From contig OZ038321.1 in NCBI GenBank assembly GCA_964035795.1, positions 17,921,209 through 17,985,208 on the forward strand: 64,000 nt of DNA, given 5' to 3'. The position numbers and the translations under genes were made by a program. Within the stretch, counting starts at the first letter, position 1, and the number at the start of each line of letters is the position of its first letter. This document shows positions 13,001 through 25,076 of the stretch, in pieces. Origin of the DNA: Pterobdella sp. o SKG-2022. Taxonomy: Eukaryota; Annelida; Clitellata; Hirudinida; Piscicolidae. Under the pieces are notes generated by a model that did no database searches, had not been told where the DNA came from, and saw only the letters and a list, made by a program, of their open reading frames with translations.

Positions 13001-16000
13001 ATTTTTAACGATTTCGGCATCAAAATAAATTCAAATAACTAACGTTTAAGCAAGTCTCACATTTTTGTTATTGACGCTTGAAAGTCATTTTCACTAGCTA
13101 ATTTTTGAAAATATTCTTATGAGGTCAACTTGCGACGCTAAAGCTTTTGATGCTCAAAAGCACAGTAAACTGAAATGCCGTTGCATATGAAAGTCAGTTT
13201 TGTCGAAAAATTTTTTCTCAAGCTTGAACAACATTTTGGTTAGTTTAGAATTGCAATTTAATTTTGAGAAAACCATTTTCGACTTTATTTAGCATGTAAA
13301 TAAAGACATTGTCTTATTGAAAAAACACTTTTTTGTCATTAGTATTTTTTGCAAACACTAGAAGATATATAAGGCAATGTTTCTTTATTTCAATTTTTTT
13401 TTAATTAAAACAACCAGAAAAGATTTTTCTCAACATGAAAGCGTCAAGCTGGCCACCGCCGTAGGCCATTTAAAAATAACTGATGCTTTCGGAGTTTGGG
13501 CCACTAAAATTACAATTTATTAAGCCTGTCTAAACTTTATTGTTTTTCATCACTGGACAAAGTTTCATCCTGAATAGGAGATTTCATGAGTCAATTTCAA
13601 GCCCATATTGCTCGCTTAGTTTTATGTTACATTTGCATTGAAGCAACCAACTTAGTTTTCGAAAATCAAGTTCAGTAATTTGGGCAATTTTTTTTTTCAA
13701 TTTCTCTGATTAAAATTGATAAATTTGAATTTTTGAAAAACTGATCAGCAGATTTTTCTCGATCATGACTTTCATTTATTGACGTCTATGCCTTTTTTTA
13801 AAACCACCAATGCCCCTATGCTTGACATTCATGAAGTATCATTCTAGCTTCGTGATAATGTATTCCATTTCAAATCTTGACAAATGCTTTTCTAGCATTT
13901 TGTGGAAAGCGACATATGTTAATGTGTTTATCGGAGATAAAAAAACAGAAAATATATACGAACTATTAAAAATCATGAAAGAAAACTAAAAAAAACATGG
14001 TAACGGAAAAACTGATGGATGAAGGTTATTATGCGACAAAGTATGGCAAAACTTAGTAAAAAAAGTTATACATAAAAGTTTAAAATTTTCATCATAATAT
14101 CTTTCAACTGACAGTACAACTGTTTGTTTTGCTGATTCATTAGTTCACTAGCCACTTGATTTTATATTCAAAATGGAAACTTCATTTTGTTAACCCACCT
14201 CACCGTCTGTTCAATCTGATTTAATTCTAGCATTGTTTTTCTGCTAGTTTACTACCATAACGAAATTTTTTACTAGAAATTAGTTCAGTTTACAATATCT
14301 TTGTATGTAAAATTATGCATAAAATATTCCTAACCATATGATTTTTATTAAATATTAAACATCCTTGTATTTGAGCGACAGTCTGAAAAAATAGTATAAA
14401 CACAAGCATGGCATTCATTAAATTCACTAAGTATATTTATTGAATTTACTGACCTTGTATTTAGATATTTTACAATAATTTTTAATTTTTTCACTAATTT
14501 TATTGCTTTCTTTCAACACATTCATACAACTGTCATTTATAAAAAACTTTATCACAAGTTTTTTTTTCTTTTTCCTTTTATTTGTTACCACATAAATTTC
14601 CACTTTAGCACTTTATAATGCCCCACCTAAAGTAGCACCATGTGAAAGGCATCAATTACGAAACCCTATCGAGGCGACCCAACGGTTGACTCACTGGCAT
14701 TTTTACAATAATTAAAACATTGTTAATTGAACTTTTTGAAAATATTCCAATTTATTTACACTAACCAATTTTTTTTATTTTACGTTGACTCAATGAGGTT
14801 TCCAATAAATTTGCTTGGACGGCAAAATTAGGCTAAGTATTCGGTAATTTTAGTTTTATCATAATAGATATTCAAAAAATGCAAACTTTTTATTAAAATA
14901 TTTTTTAAAAAATTTCTTCATTTTTATTTTTGAATTGTTACAGTATTATGCAAAAATAATTAAAAACTTGAAAATTAAACTTGTATCCAGGTTTTATTTG
15001 TAGGTGACTCTAAAGATGAATCGTTGGCAAAACGTTTAAAAGTAAAATTCCAGCTAAATACTTGCCTAAAATGGGAAAACCTTATTTCAGTTATGGAACA
15101 TAGCCATGAACAAATAGAAAAATTATATTAATGATATCTTTTTCTAATTTTCTCGCAAAATTGGAAAATTGCTTATATTTGTTCATTTCGTGTATAAGCT
15201 TTTACATTTTTAATGCATTGAAGCAATTTTTGTTCAAAAAATAAGCTTCAACATGAATATAAGCTTTCTTTTAAAACTTTAAAAATTTCATTGCAATAAC
15301 TATAACGTAAAACGATCAAGAAAACATTCCCACGACACCATCAGGCAACAAACACCTTTGAAAGTCATTTGATGATATCTAGTGCATCCCAAAATGATAA
15401 TAAGTCATTCAAAATTTGAAGTTTTTGTCTAAAAAGTTTCATGTTTCTTCTTATAATGAAATTTCAATTTTAAAACTGCTTTAGACAAAAATTTCATTTA
15501 GCATTGAATTTTTGAGAGCGAAGTTCATGTAAAGGAGAATAAAAGTTCAATTCAATTTTAAAGCGCTAAGAAAACCAACTTATTTGGCTGTTTGCTTTAT
15601 TGTACTTTTTTAGAAGTTAAAAAAAAATTCACAGTCTAAAAGGACAAAGAAATAATGCCTTGGTTGAGAGCAACACAAAGTATTTATTAACTCAAATTAC
15701 TAAGCATTTCGTAAAACAAACTTACGTTATCGCTTGATAATATAAACTTGCCTTACCAAAAGCTTAGTAGTTTAAGTTAATCAATACTTTTTATTTGCTT
15801 TCAATATTTGATTTAAGCTATTCTACGTCATCAATACATTGATTCTAATTTCATATAGAGTTTTGATGGTTTTGAAACACTAAACTGTCTTTTTTGATAT
15901 ATATGATATACTCAAAAATCTGAATTCTCTTAAAAAAATTTTATAAGTTAAAAAAAGAAATTTTTTTGAAATAACTGTATATGACTCAAAATATTTGAAA

Positions 16001-19000
16001 AAGAATATGTTTCTGCAAAACATTTAGGATTTAACATTATTTAATTCAAAAACTCAGCCACAAACTTTTTCATAATCCTAAAGTTTTGATTAATAAGCAC
16101 CTTTCAATTGTATCATTTATTCTCAAGTACAGATGTTCAATCAAAAAATTTGAAGAATTTATCTTTATTTTAGAATTAGCTTTTTGGAAGTGAAGTGGAC
16201 CGCAAAAATGCTTGATAGATCCATAAGTTTATGGGAGCATGAGCAGTAGAAATACACAGAAAAAACAATAAAAGTCAAAAAAATCAATTTGGTACTAATA
16301 AAAAAAAAGAATAAATTAAAAATTTCAATTGCAGGATTCAACGTTCAGAAAGATTTTTCATTCTACTTTTTTCTTCTTTGGGTTTTTCCTTCCAATTACA
16401 TGTATAATCGTTTTGTATGGAGTCTTGTTGAAGAAAATGCTTCGAAAAACAAATAAAATCAAACTTCGTGACAAAGGTAAATATATTAAAAATATACTCT
16501 ATTTCAAAAAACTTTTATTAGGTTTCTTAGAATAAATTCATAGTACGAAGCTTTTAGTAAGCTTTCCATGGGCTTTTATATTCAAAAAAGTTTTGCGTGC
16601 TAGAAATGATTATGAATATCAGGTTCTATTTAGGCAGTTCCAAGAATATTTCAGTTTGAAAGTTTTTTGGATTTTTAAATATAGAATAAAAATATTTTGA
16701 AACCCAAAAGTAAAAATTCTTAGATTTATTGAAGAATTTATAAAAATTTTTTCAAACTTCATTAAGATTTTATAATCAATATTAGTTATGAAGAATAATA
16801 CTTTTAAGGCTAGATTACTAATCGTTCAGTTATACTGCGTCATTAAAAAATTTCTCATCAATTTGAAAAAAATTCAGAATTTCCTTTTTTGAAGAATTTT
16901 TCTGAAACTTTTAAAAAGAATGAAAACAAAATTGAATCAAGAATACTGAACAGAGAAAAGGAAATAGAGAAGGAAACCATTGGGAAACCCGAAAACTTGA
17001 AATTCAAACCCAAAAATAATAAAAAATTGCTTATCTCTCTCAAATGTATCTCCATCTTGGCTTCATCTCAACGTGTAACAATACTCGACCATCAAAACCA
17101 TCTCAATTCTATCACCTACGATAAAACTTTGATAAGTTTGCCAAAAGTTTCGACTCACCATGCCAAACAGTCGGATAATGAATCAACTGATGTAATTAAA
17201 AAAACTCACACCACCGGCATATCAATCAAAAAAAATAGAAAACGTCATGTAACTAAGATGGTGGTAGCAGTAGTAGTGACATTCGCAGTCTGCTGGCTTC
17301 CTATTCAAATCATTTTCCTCATCAGCTCATTTTCTACTTACCCAAGCTGCAAAAAAATTTGTTAGTAGTTTTTCGACCAAGTAATTGTATAATTTGATAT
17401 TAAAGTTTTTTTTTGTATTTTGTAAATGAATTTTTAATACAAGTCACGTTGCTGTATGTGTCTGTTTGCATTCATTTAAAATATACTAAAAAAATTTTAA
17501 TTAATTAATTTTGGTATGTAAAGTTATTGGGAAAAATCTAATTCTTTTCTATTTTTTGTCATAAGCATGATAAAAAAATCTTTAATGAAAATATTGGGAG
17601 CACAAAAAACTGAATAATAATAACAATAATAACAATTTATCTAGCGCCAAGCGAGCAAATGAAGCGCTCTCGTGTCAAATATTGTTGAAAGATAGTCTAA
17701 AGATGTTTTGAGACGAGACTTAAAAGTGGTAAATGATGTTAGTTCCTAATGTCGGATGGTAGAGAGTTTCAAACAGCAGTGTCTGAAAGCTTGTTTGGAT
17801 ACATTATTATGGGTACTATTCTTTATGAGGAGTGTAACAGGTGACGATCGAAGCAACCTCGGGTAGGGTCTTCTTTAAATGAGGTTGGATAAGTAGCCTG
17901 GAATGGATGTGGTATAAGTTTTAGAAGTTATCAATGCTATTTTTAAAATTATACTCTGGTGAACTAAAAGCGAATGAAGTTAGAAGAGAAAATTTTTAGA
18001 TGAATGATGGAGGTAGTGATGCGGTGTGTTTCTGGCAGCTTTGTTCAATATTCGCTGAAATCATTTTTGTTAGAGTCTATTAATGTTGTATAGAAGAGAA
18101 TTACAAGAACCAAACAACGAGCCAGTGTTGACGCCATATCATTGGTGAGGAATCGATGTATGTGAGATAAAGCTCGAAGATGATGATCGCAAGGACGAAT
18201 GACAATTGTAATGTGGTAGTCAAACGATAATTTCTTATCAATAGTGAATTCTAAGACCATCAATTTTTTGATGATGTCGATTGAAGTGAAACCAAAGTTG
18301 ATGGAGGAGAGTGATGAAAATTTATTCAGTCGTGGTGGAGTGCCAATTTTTTATGATTTGAGTTTTTGAGGTATTGAATTGAAGTTTGTTCAGTAAAAAC
18401 CATCTTTCAATCACTCTGAAGCATTTGGTAAGTGAAAATAGAGTTTGGAGGGTTTTGGGGTGTATTTTAATTAGGATATGTATATCAGCTGCTTTTTGGT
18501 GATGGATTGAGTTTATCTTATGGAGAATGTTGGCAGTGGAGGATATTTATGTAGTGAAAAGGAGTGATCCAAGAACGGATCCCTATAGAAGCCATGTGCA
18601 ATGGTAACCGTGGAAAACCTATAAGTGCCGAGTTTTACGAGCTGTTTTCTCCCAGTGAGATGGGACTCCAACCATTTAAGGGCTATTCTAAACTAACGAC
18701 TAAGGTGCTCAAATAAAATTATGCAATCAATGGTGTCAAATGCTGGATATAAGTCAAGTGATGTTAGAATGAAAGCTTTTTTTTTTGGCGCGGTCTGCGT
18801 AAGCATCACCAATAACAAAAGAAGTGCTGTTTCAGTTGAATGATTGGAGCGATAAGCAGATTGGCAGCTTGAAAAGTTATGGTTATTAGTGATGTGGGGT
18901 TTAAGTTGCATTGAAATAGCTCTTTTGACTATTTTAGAAATTTTGGATAAGTTCAATATTGGTCTAAAATTCGCTGGAACAGTAGGGTCAAGGTTGGATT

Positions 19001-22000
19001 TTCTGAAGTTGGGTTATTTGAGCAGTTTTGTAGAGGCTCGAAAAATTTCCTTCTTTGAAAGACATGTTTAGTAGTTTGGTTTTTGTTGTGAAAAGTGAGC
19101 TGCTACAATGGCAAAAAATTTGATAGAAAAGAAGTCAAGTGGAGAGGTTCTTTTACACGACTTTTCATAATTTGCTTGACATCAGATGGAGTGATTTCAT
19201 CAAAGCTACTTAATATAGAGTTCGAGTAAGACCTGAATGAATAAGTTACATTTGTTGAATAAAAATCATTCAAACAAAATTTGATATTTTCATATATGCT
19301 TTCTAAAAAAAATGGTTGAAAAATCGTACAATAGAAGCACAGTCCTCATCCTTATCGTGCTGGCGTTTTTGGCGATGAAGGAGGCTATTCAGTTTATTCG
19401 ATAACATCCGTGTGTTTTAAAAATTTTCTAACTCATCTTTGATTGATTTAACCCTAGCCTGCATAATAAAAAAGCTTGCTTTGTTTTTAGCATCATCATA
19501 GGCAGATTTGTCATCAACGTGCAAGGTCTTGAAATATATATTTCCATCTTCCTCCTAAAACGTTTAGCTTCAATTTCTTTGTGTGACAGTTGATGTCATT
19601 AAAAAAGTGACTACCTGATTTTTTTTGTACGTATGGGAGCGTGTTTGTCAAGAAGGGTGACTATTGTGTTGTTGAAAAGAATGACAAACTTTTCNNNNNN
19701 NNNNNNNNNNNNNNNNNNNNNNNNNNNNNNNNNNNNNNNNNNNNNNNNNNNNNNNNNNNNNNNNNNNNNNNNNNNNNNNNNNNNNNNNNNNNNNNNNNNN
19801 NNNNNNNNNNNNNNNNNNNNNNNNNNNNNNNNNNNNNNNNNNNNNNNNNNNNNNNNNNNNNNNNNNNNNNNNNNNNNNNNNNNNNNNNNNNNNNATACAT
19901 TCTATAAACATATATTTAAAAAAACTTGTTTTATTAACTTGAGATAACTTTTAACCGCATTAAAACTGTAAAATTGTTTTTTGTTGCAGAATTCATAGAT
20001 AACATTTTTGCTTGCTTGAGGTACGGTGGCAACACATTTCTGAGACTTTTCTCTATCAGCAAATACATTGTTTTAAACAAAATATGTAGCGTTATTTTGC
20101 TAAATAACTCTCTTTTACCAAATCAAAAAAAAATTTAAGTATTTGAACTTTATACAAACGTTTTCATTTTTAGCTTAAATGCCAAATCGTTCAAAGCTTC
20201 ACTATTCCAGCACGCAAAACAAACTTTTTAAACTTTTGAATAGCTTGCAAATTACGACGGGTGACTTTCAAAATAATTTTTCTTAAAGCGAACCTAAAAA
20301 TCTTCCAAATTTTAACCTTTCTTTCGTATTAACTTTCCCAAAAATTGACATGAGGTGTCTGAACGTATTTCAAATATTTCATTGAGTTATATACTATTTC
20401 ATTTTGACAATTTTTCAACTATACTGAAACTAATCGATTATTAGTATTATAATTTCGAAAAGGTGTTGAAAATAAAAAACTTGAAGTCTATAGTTTATAT
20501 ATTTTGTTGCAACCAATGTTTCATCATTTTTAATATTTACAACATAATCTTCAATAATTGATTGTTTTTTTAGCTCACTAACCTAATCAAAACTATATTA
20601 ATATTTCAAAAGAAAATATTCACTAATTTTCATTAACCGTTTGTTTATTTGCGCCTTAGTATGTTACTTTTTAATGCTCCAAGTTTGAATGTGTCCTTTA
20701 GGTTTTAAATTAAAATTTTTTTGTTTTAATGTTGCAGAGAAGTTTAAAACTTGTATGCTTTTATAATATTTTTTGAAAAATTTGAAAGGTTAAATTCTGT
20801 AGACACACAATAAAACGTTTAAAAAAATGTCACTAAGAGCGTCATTTTCATGAAAGTTTACATTATCAAGTAGATGTACAAATTAAAGCTTCGTGAAATG
20901 AAATAAACTCCAAGTGTTTTTTCATTTGAATAATTTGTATAAAGTTTTTCAAATACAGACATTTAAGCAAAATATGTGCTAAAATCTGCAAAAAAAATTC
21001 GATCTAATTTTTATTCAGCAAGAAGAGAGTCTAAAAAATGTTATATTTCTATAATTAGATGGAAAAACAAGTATTTCTTTCAGAACTTGATAAACTGTTA
21101 CCATTCTAATTTCTTATTCACAGTTTAGATAAATTTTCATTCTTCTGAGCTATTTAAAACACTCAAGTTCGAATTTCAATTGTTCGGATATTTAAATGCC
21201 TACTGTACTAAAAAATCATCTTTTAATTATTTTTTATTTGAAAAAATTTGAAATAAAATTTAGTTTAAATATTCAAAAAAATTAATTTAAAGAATCAATT
21301 GATCTTTTGAAATGTTCCCACGTTTGAAAAAGTCTTCCATATTTTATACCAAAAAACATTACTTTCAAATTTAATAATTTCCATTTTAAAACTTTGCAGA
21401 GAGCTATTATGCAAATTGAGGAAAATTGAGTTTTAATCGAAGAACTCAATAAAATGAAGCAAAATCTAATATTATTCAAAATAATTTCCTTTAAAAACAA
21501 GTTTTCAAGTATAAAAAATTATAAAAAATGATCAGTGGCGTGAAGCAGAGAAACAAATTCGACGATAACCATGTCCACGTTGAATAATGAATTGCCGAAC
21601 TCATTAATTGAAAAAATGTATAAGCAGGGGATCAAACTCTTATACATTTTTTCAATTAATTTTTCCTGAATGACTTTTTCAAAATAGAAAATTTATCTAG
21701 ATGGAGTTTGAGCTTTGTGCCATTCAAATTTTGCGCTTTATTAAATGCTCACTTTCACCTGGTAATAAATGTTCCTTGCTACTGAAGAATAATTGATGTA
21801 TGGTATTCTATCAAATCTGGGCGCTAAATTTTAATGATATTTTAAACGCATTAAAAAAGTTTCAACTTTTTGCTGAAATGTTTCAGCTTTTATAACATTT
21901 GACAACATGCTAAAGTAAAAGCATGATATATATTTTCATCATAGCCCTTATTAGAACCAGCATCTTTCACCTTTCTAAAGATCACTGGCTCCATCACATA

Positions 22001-22873
22001 ATTCAACATATCACAGAGACTTAGCATAAAACACCAAATACTGAAACATGTTATTTAGACTTCGTTCATCTCATAATGATATTTTTTAAATTTTGTTTCA
22101 TCAAGGTGCAATGTCTTAATGAAAATATTTACCACGATAAAAGTTGAGAAAAATAAAACTTTAAAAATGTCTTTCATAAAATGGTGTGAGTTTTAATAAA
22201 AGTTAAGTCTTATAGAATATGACATTTTCAAATAAGTTAAATTTATCAATTTCAAAATCTAATTTTTTCATAATTTTATTTGAAACTTCAAACTAATAAT
22301 GCTAATTATGCTCATAATTTGAAGAAATTGTATAAAGTTCAACTTATGCTTCGAAAAACTCAGCGTGAAATTCATTTTCCAATTGTTCAAATGCAACATA
22401 TTTTGTCAAGTTTTTTTCTTTGTCACAGCATTCATGTTGCATGAACCTAACATGGGTCGTTTTACTCTACTCTGCAGATACCTATATCAAAGTGGCCTCC
22501 AACTGCCTGGCCTATTTGAACAGTTGCTTGAACCCGTTCTTATATGCGTTTTTCATAAGTAAATACAGGTGGGTTTAGAGATAGTTTTTTAAATTTTTCA
22601 ATAGGAACTCTGATAATATAAGGTCATTTAATTTTCCATTAAGTTTTCTACAAAATTATTTTAAATAGAAGAGAAAACGCATTATTAAATTTTTTCTCAT
22701 ATTTTAAAAAAGTTTTTGTTCAATTATTTTTATAATTGTCATAAGTAAGAATTAAATTTAATCTGGACTATCATTTTTACTTTCACAGAAAAGGTTTCAA
22801 GAGCTTGATGTGTGGTTGTATATTTTGGATAAAAAAGAAAGAATTCAGATATTGGCAAGCTACGCAATCTTGA
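1043..22873 (+). CDS. Class A GPCR, allatostatin-A/galanin receptor-like, 7 exons
   Basis: Exons: 1043-1377, 9518-9664, 12382-12517, 16335-16476, 16878-17360, 22478-22568, 22789-22873. All introns are GT-AG, phases agree at every junction, and the sum is 1419 nt (472 aa plus TGA). Visible: GxxGN at the end of TM1 (N64), NLAFADLL in TM2 (D98), the TM3 disulfide Cys (C125), DRY at 149-151, TM4 W174, ECL2 Cys C199, Pro in TM5, CWLP in TM6 (392-395), NPFLY in TM7 (433-437) and a C-terminal CGC that could be palmitoylated. N25-T-S is a possible N-glycosylation site. The RxxRNA motif after ICL2 and the VTKMVVAVVV run into TM6 fit the allatostatin-A/galanin receptor group, which couples neuropeptides to G proteins at the plasma membrane. 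ICL3 is unusually long (about 130 residues, charged and Ser/Thr-rich). ATG 1043 was preferred over the upstream ATG at 854, whose extension is repetitive. A non-coding 5' exon is possible. Ligand identity is not decided by sequence. Confidence 0.9.
2465..3700 (-). mobile_element. Decayed CR1-like LINE, 3' half
   Basis: Read on the minus strand, 3700 to about 3400 encodes reverse-transcriptase fragments typical of the CR1/Jockey group (FHISGIALFWFHSYL, then VPLRFGAPKALFLGS, corresponding to the usual PLRFGVPQGSVLGP). Further on, 3020-2790 gives SRLDYCNSLL and the C-terminal region ending TVADRKYFLF. The frame shifts several times, so the copy is dead. The 3' end abuts an AATAATAAT tail near 2465. 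It sits inside intron 1 of the GPCR gene, in antisense orientation. The terminal 300 bp recur at 27.0-27.35 kb. Confidence 0.75.
3703..3862. mobile_element. Fold-back (MITE-like) hairpin element
   Basis: The left arm begins AAGAACACTAATAATTTTAT and the right arm ends with its near reverse complement, ATAAAATTATTGGTGTTCTT. Internal blocks also pair (GTTAACAAAGTAACATTTTCAAGTA with TACTTGAAAATGTTACTTAGTTAAC), so nearly the whole 160 bp folds. It is related to the element at 50353-50455, with which it shares AACACTAA ends and a GTTAACGAAAAGCTT block. It lies at the 5' edge of the CR1 fragment. Confidence 0.7.
3863..6829. other. GPCR intron 1, part: no gene; minor repeats
   Basis: A+T-rich intronic sequence. 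It contains a degraded copy of the TTTTCGATAAG hairpin family near 5035-5100 and a short (GTT)n-like tract at about 5908-5953. Open frames at 4600-4893 and 5144-5518 have low-complexity translations and no recognisable domain. I see nothing else. Confidence 0.5.
6830..7290 (-). mobile_element. Degraded RTE-like LINE C-terminal fragment
   Basis: On the minus strand from 7290 the translation gives KKNCLRWLVHA (compare RRLRWLGHV), then CLQGNMKCLDIEPISWESLA, then a WRE..SGF block, ending VAAVTNSKAPAFLSHNG. This order (RWLGHV, CKRDMKALDI, SWESLA, SRIGLFSH) is the usual C-terminal tail of RTE/CFDP2-like LINE ORF2 proteins. Stops and frameshifts interrupt it. It lies in GPCR intron 1. Confidence 0.65.
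7291..9517. other. GPCR intron 1, 3' part: no gene seen
   Basis: A+T-rich intronic sequence ending in the acceptor AAATCTGCAG before exon 2. The open frames at 7976-8416 translate to Phe/Tyr/Ser-rich low-complexity peptides and lack any domain signature. No tRNA, microsatellite or strong inverted repeat was noticed. Confidence 0.5.
9665..12381. other. GPCR intron 2: no gene; one half-hairpin repeat
   Basis: Intronic. Around 10675-10790 there is a one-armed copy of the hairpin family fully developed at 31471-31715 (TTTACGTAGATTAATGC, TTTATTGAGCA, AGCTATAATTTTCGATAAG, CTTATCATGAAACATTAGCG). Nothing else is recognised. Confidence 0.55.
12518..16334. other. GPCR intron 3: no gene; one repeat remnant
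   Basis: Intronic and A+T-rich. At about 15665-15790 a partly palindromic stretch begins AACACAAAGTATTTATTAAC and contains AAAAGCTTAGTAGTTTAAG. It matches the termini of the CACGAAGCTTTT element family seen at 30.7, 54.0 and 41.5 kb. No coding similarity is seen. Confidence 0.5.
17614..19694 (-). mobile_element. Decayed CR1-like LINE, truncated by assembly gap
   Basis: Minus-strand translation gives successive, frame-disrupted CR1-type blocks. Near 19000 is a NFRPISN-like block. 18956-18693 has LSKISKIVKRAI, the SAYRSNHSTETALLLLL finger region and LTSLDLYPAFDTID (RT motif A, catalytic D kept). 18263-18045 has LEFTIDKKLSFDYHI then HLRALSHIHRFL, the usual region after YADD. The YADD motif itself was not found intact. 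The 3' end lies at an AATAATAACAATAAT tract (17611-17634). The copy is antisense inside GPCR intron 5 and its 5' part runs into the N gap. Confidence 0.8.
19695..19894. other. Assembly gap of 200 N
   Basis: Exactly 200 unresolved bases. The round number suggests a placeholder for an unknown length. It lies in GPCR intron 5 next to a LINE copy, so repeat-induced assembly failure is the likely cause. Confidence 0.99.
20820..20940. mobile_element. MITE-like repeat remnant
   Basis: The segment contains AATTAAAGCTTCGTGAAATG followed by AAATAAACTCCAAGTGTTTT and TCATTTGAATA. The reverse complement of this end (CAAATGAAAACAC, then GGAGTTTATTTTATTCCACG) stands at 30332-30390, and a third copy of the end is at 61468-61500. 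I read it as a dispersed non-autonomous element end inside GPCR intron 5. Confidence 0.55.
21603..21660. repeat. Perfect 22-bp inverted repeat, 14-nt loop
   Basis: ATTAATTGAAAAAATGTATA at 21603 (extending to 21624) is the exact reverse complement of 21639-21660. The loop AGCAGGGGATCAAACT-like segment (21625-21638) is less A+T-rich than its surroundings. It lies in GPCR intron 5. It could be a hairpin in the pre-mRNA or a recent inverted duplication. Confidence 0.85.
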
Positions 22874-22895
22874 TGAATAGAGATTGAAACTTGTA

Positions 22896-22901
22896 AATAA
22901 A
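22896..22901 (+). promoter_or_regulatory. Possible poly(A) signal of the GPCR gene
   Basis: AATAAA lies 23 nt after the TGA of the last receptor exon. The position is very close to the stop, so this would give a very short 3' UTR. In DNA this A+T-rich, chance AATAAA is common. Confidence 0.3.
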
Positions 22902-25076
22902 CAAGATTATGGATAAAAAAAAATACATTAAATTTAGCAGCGAAAAGTTCTATTATGTTTTTAGAATTCTAAAAACCAATAATTATAACTTGCTATGACT
23001 TCAGTCGATGAATTCGACAGTTGAATGACTTGTCAAATAGTGTGTAATCCTATTGCTTTCTATGTTTTTTACTTGTACTATGAAAATGTAACATTACCTT
23101 TTGGTTTGAAACATTTTTATATTTATCAAAATTTTGTTTGATGAAAATTATTCAAGAATTTAGTGGATTAGTTTGAATTATAGATTTTCAAATAACATAG
23201 AATTAATATTAATTAGAAAGACTATGATATAATACAATATCAATGCGAGGTAATTATTCTTGTTATAATATATGAAAAATACTTTGAACACTAAAAGTTT
23301 GTATTATAAAACACAAAGCTTTTCGTTAAAAGAGGTTAAAAGGGTTTATAAGCATAAAACATGTGCTCAAAAATTTTTTCTTTTCCCTTTGGCTCGAAAA
23401 AACTTCTTTATATCTATCTCAATAGTTACTTGATGGCGATTCTATCGACCAATAACTTTATTTTATTACTTTGGAGGGTTTGGAAAGTTATTCTAAAGAT
23501 TAAAAAAAAACAGGTTTCTTTAATTATATTGTCTTGTTGAAATTATTTTGAAAGAACTCTTTAAGGAATGAATGTGTCTTTAAAACCTGGTTTTTTTAAG
23601 ATTTTATGTCGATAAGGTTCAATTTATCGAAAACTATCATTTTATTGTTTGAAAATGTGTTTAAATTCTCATAAAACCGGCGTAAAATTTTGAGTTTTAA
23701 CATTTTTTTCACGCAGTTTCTTTTATTGCGGTATGTTCTATACATTTTAGTTCAATGTTTTTCTAGTTTTATAGAAACGAATTCTTTCACTTTTTCAATT
23801 GATTGAATTCGTTGAGCTGTTTTACTATATTGACATTATTTTTTAATAAAAATTTGTGTTAAAACTAATTTTTTTCTCATTTTTTCAATCCGTTTAAGTT
23901 ATTTTCAATAAAAGAGTTATTGGTTTCAAACGGTTAGCCACCCTTATACTCGCAAGACTCGACATTACTTCACTTCGGTGATTGAACGAGAAGCGGTCTT
24001 TACAACAGGCTATCTTCTTGCATGTCGGAAATCTGTGTTTCAAATAAAAACTAGTTTAGTTTTGTGTAAATTTTATTCATGAATGTTCAAATATTAATTA
24101 TTCAAATAATTAATTTCTATTTTATTATTTATAATTTAAATTCATGAAAAAATTCGTGAAAATTCTTATATTTAATATTCTCTTTACAAAAATGAAATTG
24201 AAAATTTCTTTATATTAGCTGATTTTTCAATAAACAAAATTTGAAAATCAAAAATGTTCGACATTCGAAATAAAATTAATAGTTTGCTAGTTTAATAAAA
24301 ACAGAAAAATGTCAAATTACTTTTTGTAAATCTTGAATTTTGACTAAAAAGCATAAAATATTTTTCAGAAAAAGAACTGATAAAACTACCTGCACATCGT
24401 TTTGAAAAATTAAATTTTTGTTTAAAAAATTTAACTGAAAGTAAATTCATCTCTATTAAAGCATAACAAGTTTTAAACTCACTTGATTTCTGTTCAAAAA
24501 ATGACTCAGCACGTAAGTATGAAATGTTACACAGAAAATGCATGCAGTATTTGTGTGGCATTACAATGTGCCAAACTGCAAAATATCTTCACTTGAAAAT
24601 TTTCAATTTAAACATTGAAAGTTCTTATCAAAAACATTGAAAGTATATAAAAGATTTTTAAAATTCTTGGTCCATAGCATCTAAAAGCTAAAATTAATCT
24701 TAATAAATATTCTTGAGAGTTTTTAAATACATCATAAACGTGAAATTACCACGAAAATGGAGAAAGAAAATGAACATTTAGAAAGGTAGTTTGTTTTATG
24801 ATGAACTAAAAAATATCAAGTGGTAAAATACAAAACAAAGTGTTTAAAAGTTTATTTCGTAGCTTTTCGATTGGAGGTATTTGATGATGGTTTTTTAAGT
24901 GATCGAAAAGCTTTCTAATGAACTTTTTTGAACTTTTGTGCTGTGTTGTACCATAATATTCGTGGGATAACGCTTTGGTCATAAAAATATAAAGCTTTTA
25001 TATCTCAGTTTAATATGTTTCCATTTTATACGCCATTTTGAAGCTTTTTTTCATTTAAGTTTTTTTTTTTTAAAAT
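22902..25076. other. Intergenic A+T-rich stretch, no gene seen
   Basis: Between the GPCR stop and the tandem array. A TCGATAAGG..TTATCGAAAAC pair at about 23607-23632 is a decayed relative of the TTTTCGATAAG hairpin family. The open frame 24292-24561 (minus) has no recognisable domain. Confidence 0.5.

Noticed and set aside
14620..14710. Slightly G+C-richer patch resembling a structured RNA
   Set aside because: I could not fold a tRNA or other known RNA from it, and no coding exon is visible.
19633..19947. Four open frames across the N gap
   Set aside because: They consist almost wholly of unknown residues, and no real sequence supports them.
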